A stretch of 64,000 bases of DNA from Rhizophagus clarus. Its lineage: Eukaryota; Glomeromycota; Glomeromycetes; Glomerales; Glomeraceae. The translations under genes were made by a program, and so were the position numbers. Shown piece by piece: positions 20,960 to 32,700 of the stretch. The notes under the pieces were generated by a model, which saw only the letters and a program-made list of their open reading frames with translations, did not search any database and had not been told where the DNA came from. Location: assembly GCA_015698045.1 (NCBI GenBank), contig BLAL01000289.1:124001-188000 (forward strand), in the 5' to 3' direction. Position 1 is the stretch's first letter. Every line of letters begins with the position of its first letter.

Positions 20960-22903
20960 TTATTTGCAATAAGTTTTAATATTAACCTTCTTATTATACG
21001 TAAAACAAATATTCAAGAGCGTATGTGTCTTATGTGTATGGGCATATGGTACGAATGAAAAATCACCAATATTTATCAAGTCTTGTCCCATAAAAAAATA
21101 ACTTTGCCAACTCTCCTTCACCACCATCATTGCTTCTATATCACCAATATTATATGGATGTGATATAACATCAGTATATCGGAAATATCCAGATGGGTCC
21201 ACGAACTTTTCAGCAATTGAAATCTTTTTCTGTGCATCATTCAACATCTTACGACGAACTCTACCATCGTATTCCATGATATGTGCACCAAATATTTCCT
21301 TGAACCAATCAATCGATGTCATTATGTGAACTGTATCATTTCCCGAACAGGCTCGAAGCAATTCATGAAAATCTTGTACATAAAAATAATCGCAAATATT
21401 ATTCCATGACATCATCCATGGATCTAATTGACGAATGGAAGCAAGCAGCGCAGAATTATCATTGGTGACAGGTTGAAAATGTAGATAAATTTCAATCTTT
21501 TCATCTTGTCCTTCAAGCGGTGATAACCAATCGCAAACTTTTATGATCGCATTTTCAAGGAAGTTGTAAATTGCGTTTAAAAAGCTAATTTCTTTACGTT
21601 GATTCTTAGATAGAATAGTACTCATTGGCATCATCTGGAGCATTAATTCATTTGAAGAATGTGGAGAAATTCCGTTATTACAATTAAACATTGTGATGCT
21701 TGCGATTAGATTTTTTTGTGATTGATCATCCATGAGAGGGAACTCGCCAGTAAGAATATGACGTGTGACTTGCACACGGTCTCGTGGTTCAACAAGATTA
21801 GCAACAATAAAAAATACACTATCTTCTGAAGTAAAAGTTTTTGACCAGAGTTTGTGCGCTTCTTGCTGAGACTTTGGTGATTTAATAGATTTATTCCAAT
21901 GAGAGATTAGAGATCTGACTTTTGGATGAAGCTCTTTTTTTGTTGGATTAGGTGGACCATCATTTGGTGCATCCTCAAATCGCAAGACACTTTTGACAGC
22001 CTTCTCAAAGTGCTTTAAAGTCTCTATTGTCCATACAGAAGAGAACCACACTTCTATTATTGATCGAATTGGAGCTTTTTTGATTATCATTTCTTTAATC
22101 ACATTAGTTTTTGCCACTGCATAAACAGATCCTTCGTACCCAATGAATTGAATTGGTTGATCAATAGAATTCTCATTCTGAATAATTTTAGCTCGTAAAA
22201 GTAAATCTAAATCCACAAAACCAATAGCAATATGAACTTTGCCTTTGTTTAATGTTAAACTTTGTTTCGGCATGTTATTAAAGCTTTGAGCATCCACATC
22301 TTTTTCCCTTAGATATGGAGATTTCTTTTTTTCGATAAAAATATCACCAATTTTCCTTGGAGTTGTGAGAAATTTTATGAGAACATCTGAAAATTCATTC
22401 CATCTTTTCATAATATATTTTGGATCAGGTTCACTTGGATCATGATCTATGAATCTTTCAATAAAATGAAGATATTTTATTGATGATTGAACAGAATTAA
22501 GAAATTGAATATGCACCTTTTCATGTGGATATTTCATGGAATATTCTTGCTCAATATTAGGTATATTACTATTTTCCATATCATTGTCAAACATCAAATC
22601 AGATATAAATTCACGCATTTCAGATGGAGAGGAACTTGTTGGTATGATGAGTTCGGTTCCAACTGTTCCGCATACTTTTTTATGTTCCTTCCAATCTTTT
22701 TTCTGACATTTTTTAGAGCAATAATATATTTGATTACAATTTGTACATTTGTTCTTGGAAGGTTTCAAGCATACGTTACATACATTAATCACACGTGAAG
22801 AACCTTTATTGAATTTTCTATTTTTAACATAGTATACCAAGAAAAGGAAGAAAAACGACAAAAATAAAACGAACATCATGTATAATATACATAAGCAAAA
22901 CAA
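20960..22903 (-). CDS. Membrane-anchored MYND-type zinc-finger protein, 647 aa
   Basis: Single uninterrupted exon starting at ATG 22903 and ending at 20960. Residues 1-26 are almost entirely hydrophobic (Leu/Phe/Met-rich), a signal anchor, followed by a basic KNRK. The MYND finger fills residues 42-78 with every ligand in canonical spacing: C42, C45, C53, C56, C62, C66, H74, C78. MYND fingers bind proline-rich partners rather than DNA. The remaining roughly 560 residues form an extended domain with conserved-looking aromatic stretches (DPWMMSWNNICDYFYVQDF, SGYFRYTDVISHPYN) but no SET or other enzymatic motif I can recognise. A membrane anchor plus MYND suggests an ER or vesicle-surface scaffold, which is inference. 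The gene stands alone, with more than 1 kb on either side. Confidence 0.85.
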   Translation of the reverse strand: MFCLCILYMMFVLFLSFFFLFLVYYVKNRKFNKGSSRVINVCNVCLKPSKNKCTNCNQIYYCSKKCQKKDWKEHKKVCGTVGTELIIPTSSSPSEMREFISDLMFDNDMENSNIPNIEQEYSMKYPHEKVHIQFLNSVQSSIKYLHFIERFIDHDPSEPDPKYIMKRWNEFSDVLIKFLTTPRKIGDIFIEKKKSPYLREKDVDAQSFNNMPKQSLTLNKGKVHIAIGFVDLDLLLRAKIIQNENSIDQPIQFIGYEGSVYAVAKTNVIKEMIIKKAPIRSIIEVWFSSVWTIETLKHFEKAVKSVLRFEDAPNDGPPNPTKKELHPKVRSLISHWNKSIKSPKSQQEAHKLWSKTFTSEDSVFFIVANLVEPRDRVQVTRHILTGEFPLMDDQSQKNLIASITMFNCNNGISPHSSNELMLQMMPMSTILSKNQRKEISFLNAIYNFLENAIIKVCDWLSPLEGQDEKIEIYLHFQPVTNDNSALLASIRQLDPWMMSWNNICDYFYVQDFHELLRACSGNDTVHIMTSIDWFKEIFGAHIMEYDGRVRRKMLNDAQKKISIAEKFVDPSGYFRYTDVISHPYNIGDIEAMMVVKESWQSYFFMGQDLINIGDFSFVPYAHTHKTHTLLNICFTYNKKVNIKTYCK

Positions 22904-24190
22904 ACAAGTTGGTTGAGCTTAAATAAATATTGTATGTTACACACCATACAAACACATAAAGAGGCTTAAAGGCAAAAATTTGACCAGTTAATAGCTGGAT
23001 TATGAGTAATGTTAACCAATTCAGGATGAATATCTAAAATATTAATCGATAATCTTTAAATGTTTAACCGGCAAATTATTAACCTATTTAATTGATATAT
23101 AGGGGTATAAGAATCGGGAAATGACCGGTTTTTCCATAAAAATCGTTTTATTGTTTATTGTTTCCAATTTTATTGGGTTAGACTAACTTTTTTAATCACT
23201 TAAATAAGCAATTGTGTCAAAATATTGTTCAAATGTTTGATTTGGCGTTAAAAACACACTATTTTCATATTACTTTGAATATTCATTTAAATATCAATCA
23301 CGTGATCGATCAATTTTTTTTTTAATTACATGTGAAATTTTTTCCTTCGACGGTAAAAATTAATATAAGTAATCTCATGAGGAGTTGGGAATATCAGGGT
23401 TTTTTTCCCTTCGAAAAAAAGAACCATGGTGTTCCGCTCTCTATGAAATTATTCACTAGTGCGACGGTATAACAAAATTTATGCATGAATCCAGTATTTT
23501 GTAAACTAATACAAAATACAACCATTATTCAATTAGAAATTTGTTATTTTGTTATTATCATTAAAATGATGTATATAAATAATATTTTGATCGAGATGAT
23601 AAATATTTGTTTTCTAAATTTATAAACTTTCTATTTATATAGATTAGTTATTAATAAATTTAATAAACAAATAGATTTTTTTTTTTTTTACTAACTGCTA
23701 ATGAATTATTATTATGATTAGATTAACTCTGGTAAAATTCATATATTTCTAATTTACAATAATAATTATACTTTATAAATTTTTAATTTTAGGAAATACA
23801 CAATTTTTTATTACTAATATTAATGGTATTTGAAGAACTCATGAATATTTTATTTCTAAGCTTTTTTTTACATCAAAACCACGACTTTTTTTTTAATAAA
23901 ATAAAATGTAATTAACGAGCGTTCATATAAATGACATGATTATATAAAAAATATGTAACATTGTTTCAACGCGCACAGACATTCATGCATTCTTAGTTCG
24001 TGTAAATCCCTGATTAGCGATCATGAATAATTTCGGTATCAATTTGTTCGTGCTAACAGCTGATGCCACATGATTGGCTGACTAATAACAATCGCATGAC
24101 TAATTAATTTATCAATTAATTCAATCTGCTGCGTACACAAATTCCATTCACTTAAAGAAAATAATACAAATAATATTGCGATTTCCGGCA
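22904..24190. other. Upstream region of the MYND gene and spacer
   Basis: No gene seen. Strongly A/T-rich. The first few hundred bases should hold the MYND gene promoter. Confidence 0.4.
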
Positions 24191-24195
24191 CATAG

Positions 24196-24488
24196 ATTTT
24201 ACTGTGGTGTTTGGTTCGAGGAAGCACATCTGTCTTTAATATCACCATAGGAAGTGTCTCTGAAATCAAAAGAGCCATCAAAGAAAAAAAATTGCTAACT
24301 TTGACGCAGAAAAGACTCACGTTAGTGGATGCTAAAAAAAAAATACTTTGATGATGATGATAAACATATTAAGAAGTTTCGCTTCAAAATAACGATAATA
24401 TTGAGAATGTAACTGTTAAAAATTATGAACATTTTGAAGATTACATCAACGTTTTTTTAGAGGTTCCAGATCTCGTTGGTGAGTTATA
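24196..24488 (+). pseudogene. Crinkler (CRN) N-terminal domain remnant
   Basis: Directly after a stop (24193-24195) the frame reads ILLWCLVRGSTSVFNITIGS and continues SEIKRAIKEKKLLTL...KRLTL. This closely follows the ubiquitin-like start of CRN proteins (LxCLVxG..., hydrophobic strand, LKxxIKxKK, LxLW). The frame breaks in a ten-A run near 24334-24343. Further matching text (YFDDDDKH, then EDYINVFLEVPDLVG) appears in other frames. There is no start codon. CRN proteins are host-directed or nuclear effectors in oomycetes and are expanded in Rhizophagus. This copy cannot make the protein. Identification rests on motif memory only. Confidence 0.55.
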
Positions 24489-24879
24489 AAAATTCAAGCA
24501 ACGTGAATTTTTTTTGTCTTCACAGTCATGTTTGCTGATAATATTTAATCTCGTGCTTTTTTTCCTTCCCGCTTCTTATCGTCAAACGTCACCTATGTAA
24601 TCGTTGCGGTGATGAACGATGTGGCTTGATTTAATAATCGTTATTTTATTATCTCTTGTGGTGTAAAATATAGAGTAAACTCTTTCAAGTAATTGCTTCA
24701 TTTTGTGCCATATTTGCTAGTCTTCAGGTCATGTAAGAACTCGTTCACCTTCCCTTTCTAAAGCGGATAACAACATATTAAACTGACAAAAGCGCTTAAA
24801 AGTACTTTTACATCCTTTCCAAGTGGTATCATGTTGATCAAGTTATATTTCATGCCTTCTCATTGCTTTTTTTTTTCTC

Positions 24880-25230
24880 ATCACAGAATATCATGACACT
24901 GTTAGCCGTGGCCTTGAAGCAAATAGCCACTCGGTCAGAGCCAATCCTGAAAATTTCTTTAAGGATCAATAAACGAATCCAATCCCTATTGGTCGACCTC
25001 TTGAAAACGTCAGACCTCCTACTACTCTCTACAGAAGAACGTAATGAAAAAATAAGAATACTTATAGAAAACTTGACAACATATTGTTGACTGAGTACAA
25101 AAAAAAATAACAAGTGTAAGAGCGATGGGGTATTTACGATTACATTAGGTTCACCCGTCGCCTCCGGATTCCTCGTCAATAGGTTTCTCGTATGACTACC
25201 GGATCAAGGTCACATGTACCTCTGCAAGAT
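24880..25230 (+). pseudogene. Possible coding remnant downstream of the CRN relic
   Basis: After a strong pyrimidine-rich acceptor (CTCATCACAG, about 24880) two frames are open. One reads NIMTLLAVALKQIATRSEPI and runs to a stop at 25090. The other reads SRGLEANSHSVRANPENFF, a stop, then NPIPIGRPLENVRPP. A further open stretch at 25150-25228 reads VHPSPPDSSSIGFSYDYRIK after an ACATTAG acceptor. They could be exons of one decayed gene, perhaps the rest of the CRN gene, but I cannot join them convincingly and recognise no domain. Confidence 0.3.
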
Positions 25231-25249
25231 GAAGCTATGAACTTGTTTT

Positions 25250-28200
25250 TAACCATACATACAGTATATTTTATGAAATATTTGTTCGTCTGCATTAGTC
25301 TTCTGACTGAGAGACACTTTTTTTTTTTACTTATTAAATAATCGTTAATTCATTTTGATGCGATTTCACAAACAAAATCACATTACGTAATGAATCATAA
25401 AGATGGAGAATTAACTTCTAAATTTTTTTATATATATTAATTAGGTACTCGTACACATAGATTACAGTTGTATGCACGTAAAATAAAAAATTATAAATTA
25501 ATAATATTTAGTTTTTCACTTGCCAATTGTTTGTAATATTATTAGGATAAATTTAAGATGTTGGTTAGATTAATTGTTTATACGATATTTTCATCACCTA
25601 TTTCAATTTCACGAGATGTAACGACTCTTACGCACCTATCAAACATGATTCAAACTACTGAATCATTTTTATCATCCAAGTAATTTTGGTAGATGGACAT
25701 TTTCTATTGTCAGATTATTTATTTTCTGCTGTTCGTCTTCTGACATGTACAACCGATTCAGAAAAATTTGCGTGGATTTTTTATTAAAATAAGTTTTGAT
25801 TAGGCTTAAAATCGGTTTGAAAAACCAGTCTAAACATCAGTACAAAAAATTATATGATTCCTGTAAAAAAAGATGAATTCTTTCAGGCTTTTTTTTTTCA
25901 TAAAAATACTTGACAACGAATAACAATAAAAGAAAATAAGAAATTAACATCCATTTTATGATCTTCTTATCCTATATTCATGTCTGTATCGAATCATTAC
26001 TTTATGAGCTCCACTCTATAAAATTTCTGGAAAAGCTCACGTGATTATTACCAGCATAAATTCACATTTAAATTCTATTAAATGTGCAACTATATTGATC
26101 GGTATATGCTACTTTTGCAGTATTCATTTTCATTACGTACGTAAAAGATCTCGTTTCCTAGTCAGAGTTTCACCATCTTTAATATAAGCAAGCAATAATA
26201 TTCATAGTACTGTTTACTGTACCTTCAAACCAGCTTTATAAACATTTTGCTCATTACGCATAATTATACTCTGTGGAAAAGATCAAGAATTATTTAATCT
26301 ATTTTACCAAGATTTATTTATATTATATCGTACACTATAGAATATCATGATTCAAATTTATCTGATAAAAATTCATATATAAACTTTATTAATATTCGAC
26401 ACATCATGCTTGCACAGTTGTAAAGAACGATGTAGACTGATCCATTATAATTGGCGTTGCTCTAAGATCATGCACCACTTGATAGAACAAAAAAATCGAA
26501 ATTCATAGTGTTTTACCTATACAGACCATCATACGTGAAATTGCTAAAAAAGATTCTATCACTCCAACCAATATAAAGCTACCAAGGAACATCACAGCGG
26601 AAATGCTTTAAAGGTCATGAATAAAAAAAAAAATTGATATGAAATGTTCACATAGAAATATCTCATTTGATTTTTATGGTATGATTTCACTAATATAAAC
26701 AAATTAACTCCTGCTGATTTATGGCTTATCCAAAAAATATATCAATGGTAATTTATCACACGAAGGTCGTAAATGGAATGCCGTTTCTCTCTTGTAAAAA
26801 TAAAACATACAATATTCACATTGCGGTAAATATAACATGAAAATTTATGTCAAGAAATTGTAACAAATATCTTGGATTGCTATCTAAGCAAGATATACAA
26901 ACCTAATTTTCTTCGCAATATGTATTTTGCAATCAAAGTTCAAGGAGGGCAGTATCAACAATGTATCCAATTATCCAAAATAATTTTATCAACAGCAAGA
27001 GCAGGATCAATTCAAGAAAGAATTACGTGAAGAGAAATTGCCTTAAGGTATGTTTGGCATTACGAAGATTCATATGAGATCTTTGAGAGTTTTGTTCGCT
27101 ATTATTTTTTTTGATTATAATTTATTCTCCCAGAATTACATAAAAATCAAATAAAAATTCCTCTGATACACATCATACTATATAACTGAGCCTATGTAGG
27201 AAAATTATTATTTCTTACCTATTTTGCTACATTAAGTTGGTTGTTTTAGCAACGCTCAACTCCTTCTTTCTCGCTACTTTTCCTTTCTTTTCGGTTAAAA
27301 TTTCAAAAGCGATTTTCCTCCACTTCTCTTTTAAATCATAGTTGCAATGTATGAAAAGAATTTTGATACATTGTATGCTTGACCAAATTTTTCGAAGCAG
27401 AAGTCTCTTTTATATGGTGAAATTTCAGAATGGAAATATGCTGTAGTTTTCTGTTTCCTAACACTCAAAATTCTCGGTAGGGTAGACAGAATGATACTTG
27501 TGATGAAATTGATTGATTTTTCAAAATGATTTGCAAATCACGCTATTCACGTGTCCGCTGCTACACATTTTTCAGTATAGCACACATTATGGCACAGCGG
27601 ACCCTTTGTTATCATTTAAAGATAAATTAGTAAAAAAGAAATATAAAAATAAAAGGATACTTTGAGACATTTTTTTCTATAAATAAACATACTTTAAAAA
27701 ATTGTGGAAGGTTGGCTGAACTTCTTTACGGCAAAAAGCTTCTTTCCACATGCAATTTAACAAGTGCATCATTTCAATAGACCTTTTGCCCAATTAAGGG
27801 TTATTCACCTTATAAAATTGCCAAATATAAAAACCATTTTCATCATAAAAAAAAGCTGCAATTTAAATTATAAATTGTAATTTTCTATTTATTACTTAAA
27901 ATTTGAAACAATTGTAAAATAACGAATGATAAAAACTGCGGAGAATAACCTGGTAATCTGGTAGCACAATGACATGTGTTGACTGAATTTCACGTGTGCT
28001 CTTCAATCTGTGTCAGTTGTGACGTGTAACCAAACACACGATTGACAGAAATAAATAATGATAACGGTAGTAAAAGACATTCATACAAACAGAGGTAACC
28101 CCTTCATCCTCATCCTATTATCACTAATATTATTTTCTCAGAATTCTTTTAATTAAAAACAAAAATCATTAAAGAAAATTGGAACAAATTTCGGAAACTT

Positions 28201-29121
28201 TCGGCTTTTCGGTGAATGAACTTTCGTCAACTAATTGAAATGTTTCGGTCTTTGCCTAATTCTCCTTTGTTTCAGCAAGCATTAAGCCATTAATTTGAAG
28301 CAATTAATAATAATGTAAAAGATTATTCCATTTTTTTTTAGACAAGGGTCTAATAAATAGGTTTCTCGCTAATTTCTTTTCCTATTAAAAAAAAAAAAAA
28401 TGGCGAGAAGGAGGAAAAAAATAAAGAATGACGAGAAAAATTCATTTATATACAATTTCAAATGTATCAAACCGCAGAAAATCCACAAGTATTTGCGTAT
28501 TTGAATATTTGCGTAAAAAAGCAATTAAAAAAAAAAATGCAGGATTGCTCAGTCGGTAGTATCCGTTCGCAAATAAAACTCTAAAATGCCAGATTTCCCC
28601 GGATATTCTTTAATAGGTCTTTTCCCCAGCAAAATGACAGATGCTTAAATTTAATTCTTGTGACTCGTAATAATTTTTTTTTTCCTGTTAAATGATAAAA
28701 TGATGATTTTAGATGATCTTTACATAAAATTCAGATGACCTTGCACGAAAACAAATCGAGGTTTATTCTACCTTTAGAAAAAAAAAGAAACGCCTTAGTG
28801 CCTAATGCATACAATAAAAACAAATTTAGATGTACCTGGACTGAAACGAAATCATGAGCTCCATTATATCACTATCGATTACACTTGATCATCATGAGTC
28901 TCTACAATGAAAGCCCTTATTAGTTAAATGGGGAAAAAGAATAGTACAATGCAACAATGATTGTCAATTTATTTCTAATAGATTTATTTTTTTTCCGAGT
29001 CAAAAAAAAAAAAAACCCCTACAAAACTAACTTTTTTTTTTATGTATCTACTTCGTCATTTTTTTTTTTTTCTTTTTTTTCTTTTCCCCTTTTAAAATAA
29101 TATGAATTTAAATAATAATGG

Positions 29122-29153
<32 letters not shown>

Positions 29154-29703
29154 TTATTCACAAAGAATCGTTTCAATAATTCCCTAAAAACGCTTAGCGT
29201 AACGTACTTTCCAATAATTGATCAATTATGTAACCTTTTTTTTTTTTGCTTAAAAAAAAAAAATAATATATAGATTTATTTATTTCTCTCACTCTCTCAC
29301 TCTTCCGCTTTTTCTCCTCTCTTATTTTTTACATTCGATTTTTTTTTTTATTTTTCATTCGACCTTTAAAAAGTTTGTGGAGAAAATATATTTTTTTTTT
29401 TTTTAATTAATTCACATTTTTTTAATTTTATATACACACCTATATATATATATATATACACAGTAAATAGTTTATTTTATTACTTTGTAATAAAAAAAAA
29501 ATCTTTTCTTGTACTTATTTATCCATCAGATCCTTTTTGTATATTAATCAACCAGCAGGCTGGGGAGAAAAAATTTTTTTTTTTTACTTTTTTAACCTAC
29601 CTTTATTTTTTTTTGGATAATTTTTAAATAAAAAAAAAAAAAATAATAATTTTATTATTTTTAACGATTTAAAAAAAATTTTATATATATAATTTCATAA
29701 ATA
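25250..29703. other. Long gene-poor spacer and kinesin upstream region
   Basis: No complete gene. Short coding-like relics occur at about 26530-26605 (REIAKKDSITPTNIKLPRN) and 26920-27035 (MYFAIKVQGGQYQQC), too short to assign. From about 28980 to 29700 the sequence is dominated by long poly-A and poly-T tracts directly upstream of the kinesin start, as is common for promoters and 5' UTRs in this genome type. Confidence 0.4.
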
Positions 29704-32700
29704 ATGGCATCTGAAGGTGCAACTTCGGTGCAAGTTGGTAAGTAAAAAAAAAATTTCTTTAAAAATCTTTTCATTCTATACTTATTCATTTCCATTTTCG
29801 AGTCTTATTTAAGATTTATTTAACAAACAAATAAACCGGTCACATGTTATTATTACATAATAATCCTGACAAAAAAAAAAAAAAAAAAACCTCCTTTATA
29901 TATTAGCAATTCGAATAAAACCGATCACCGAAGAAGATTTAGAAAAATTACCTACAAGATTTCAACGTCAATTAGTTACTGCTACTTCTCCAAATCAACT
30001 TGTTGTTGAAGGAGAAAAAAGACAATTTTATCATTTTGATCATGTTTTTCCTCCTGAAACAACCCAACAAGAAATTTATGATAAATCTGTTGAAAATTTA
30101 GTGGATAAATTTTTAGAAGGTAACAGTACAATTAGTCATTATTGTGTATATTGTGTGCCGCAGCCGATCTGCATTCGTCCACAAAATTTTAATTTTTTTT
30201 TTTTTTTTTAAAAAAAAAAATTTTAATTTCCTTTTTTTAGGTTACAATGTGACAATATTAGCGTATGGTCAAACTTCTTCAGGAAAAACCCATACAATGG
30301 GTACAGCTGATAATCCATCAATACCATATCATAATAAAGGAATAATTCCTCGTGCGATGGCAACTTTATTTAATAATATGAATACTTCTAACTTATATAT
30401 GAATCGAAAATTTTCTATGAAAGTCTCATTTATAGAAATTTATAATGAAGATTTAATTGATTTACTTGGTGAAGGTGAAGGTGAATCTAGACCTCAAGTT
30501 ATGATACGTGAAGATTCAAAAGGTCATATTTATTGGAGTGGTTTACAAGAACTTCAAGTTAATAATGTTGATGATGTTATAGCGTAAATATAAATTTATT
30601 TATTTATTTATTTGATTAATATTTATTATTATTTACATTAAATAATTATTATTATTATTATTATAGTTATTTGGCAAGAGGTTCATTAAATAGACAAGTT
30701 GGTGCTACGGATATGAACTCGAAATCTTCTAGATCTCATGCTATTTTCTCTCTTACAATGTCTCAACAAAAATTAGTAAATCATAATGGTCATAATGGAC
30801 ATTCTTCAACTCCTGGTTCAAGACCAACAACCCCCTCTTCAAAATTAATAGGTTCAAGAGCTAATTCAAGATTAGGTTTAGACGATGATGGTGATTGGAT
30901 TACTATAACTAGTAAATTTCATTTTGTTGATTTGGCTGGTAGTGAAAGGGTAATTTATTATTGCTTCTTTAATTCATTCCATTGAAATCTATTATTATTC
31001 ATCATTTTTAATAATACATCTCTTTTTCTTTTTTCCAGCTAAAACGTACTGCAGCAAGTGGGGATCGGGCAAAAGAAGGAATATCAATTAATTCAGGTTT
31101 ATTAGCGTTAGGAAATGTAATTTCAGCCTTAGGTGATCCAAATAAAGCAAAACATACTACTCATATTCCTTATAGAGATTCTAAACTTACTCGTTTATTA
31201 CAAGATTCTCTTGGAGGAAATGCACAAACTTTAATGATTGCTTGTGTTTCTCCCGCTGAATTTAATCTTAACGAAACTATCAACACTCTTAAATATGCAA
31301 ATAGAGCTCGTAATATTAAAAATAATGCTTTAGTTAATCAAGAAGAGTCTGGTTGGAATGATTTAATACATTTACAAAGTCTTGTAATAAAACTTCGTAG
31401 TGAAATTTCTGGTTTAAAAATTGCTTTGGCTAATTCGAATTCAAATAATGGAACGTTGTCACCTGGTAGAACTACCCCTGTTGAAGGTCTTAGTAGAATC
31501 AAATCTCCAACCGCAGGTCATTATTCTTCAATCCCAACGGGTGTCGGTGGAAGAGTAACACCGACTTCCGGTATACCAACTTCCGGTATACCAACAGGAA
31601 GGAGCACTCCCACAGCTTCAGGAATACCGACAGGAAGGAGTACACCTACAGCTTCAGGAATACCGACAGGAAGGATTACGCCCACTGCTTCCGGTATACC
31701 AACAGGAAGGATTACACCCACTGCTTCAGGTATACCAACAGGAAGGAGTACACCTACATCAGGAATACCTGGTTCATCAGGAATTCCAGGACCATCCGGA
31801 ATTCCAGGAAGAAGTACACCTACATCGGGAATACCTGGAAGGAGCACTCCAACAAAATCAGGAATTCCTTCAGGTATTCCAGGTAGAACTACGCCAACAT
31901 CAGGATTTGGTATACCTTCCGTAACAAATCGTCGTTTATCACGTTCATCACGTCCTTCATCACCACTTACAACTTTCGCTCATGGAAATCAATTTATAAA
32001 TGATAAAGATACGGAAGCTATGGAAGATGAATTGTTAGAACTTCGACACTCATACGCTGAACTTTCCCAAAAATACGCAAAGATGTCGGCTGAACTTGCT
32101 AGTCATCAAGATAATAATCCTGATGAATTTCATAATCTTAAAGGACATGTAATTGAAGAATATGAAAAATCAGTTTCATCACTTGAAAGTAAATTAGCCA
32201 TGACAATTGCTGCTTTAACTCATGCTGAGTCCGTATTGAAAGAAGTTGAGGATAAAAATTCTACTTTGGAAAAAAATCAAGAACAAACAAAGAGTCTTAA
32301 TACAAACTTACAGAAATATATTAAAGAACTTGAAAAAAAATTAGAAAACCGTGATTCTGAAACAAAAGTGGTGACTGCACGTGAAGAACATTCAGAAAAA
32401 TTTGTTAGTGAAGCTGTAAAAGTACTTGAAGAACGTTTACGTGATCGTGAGTCCACTATTGAAGAATTAAAAGAAAAGTTAAAACTATCTGGTGCAGATC
32501 AAGAAAAACAAATACTTTTGACTAAAATTGATAGTCGTGATAAACGAATTAGTTTTCTTGATAACAAACTTACTCAACTTGGAGATGAAGTTGATAAATT
32601 AAGAAGATTGGAAAATAAACAAAATTCTAATTCATTGGATTTATATAACTCTGAACGAAATCAATTAACCATCAGATCTCTTGAATCAAAACTTCAACAA

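Noticed and set aside
24039-24320. Minus-strand 93-codon frame
   Set aside because: It is antisense to the Crinkler-like segment, which explains the openness better.
28543-28620. tRNA-like string GGATTGCTCAGTCGGTAGTATCC
   Set aside because: It resembles a D-arm, but no T-arm (GTTCRANNC), anticodon stem or acceptor pairing could be found downstream.
31521-31847. Minus-strand frame rich in LLPGIPDVG
   Set aside because: A shadow of the SGIP repeat of the kinesin on the opposite strand.
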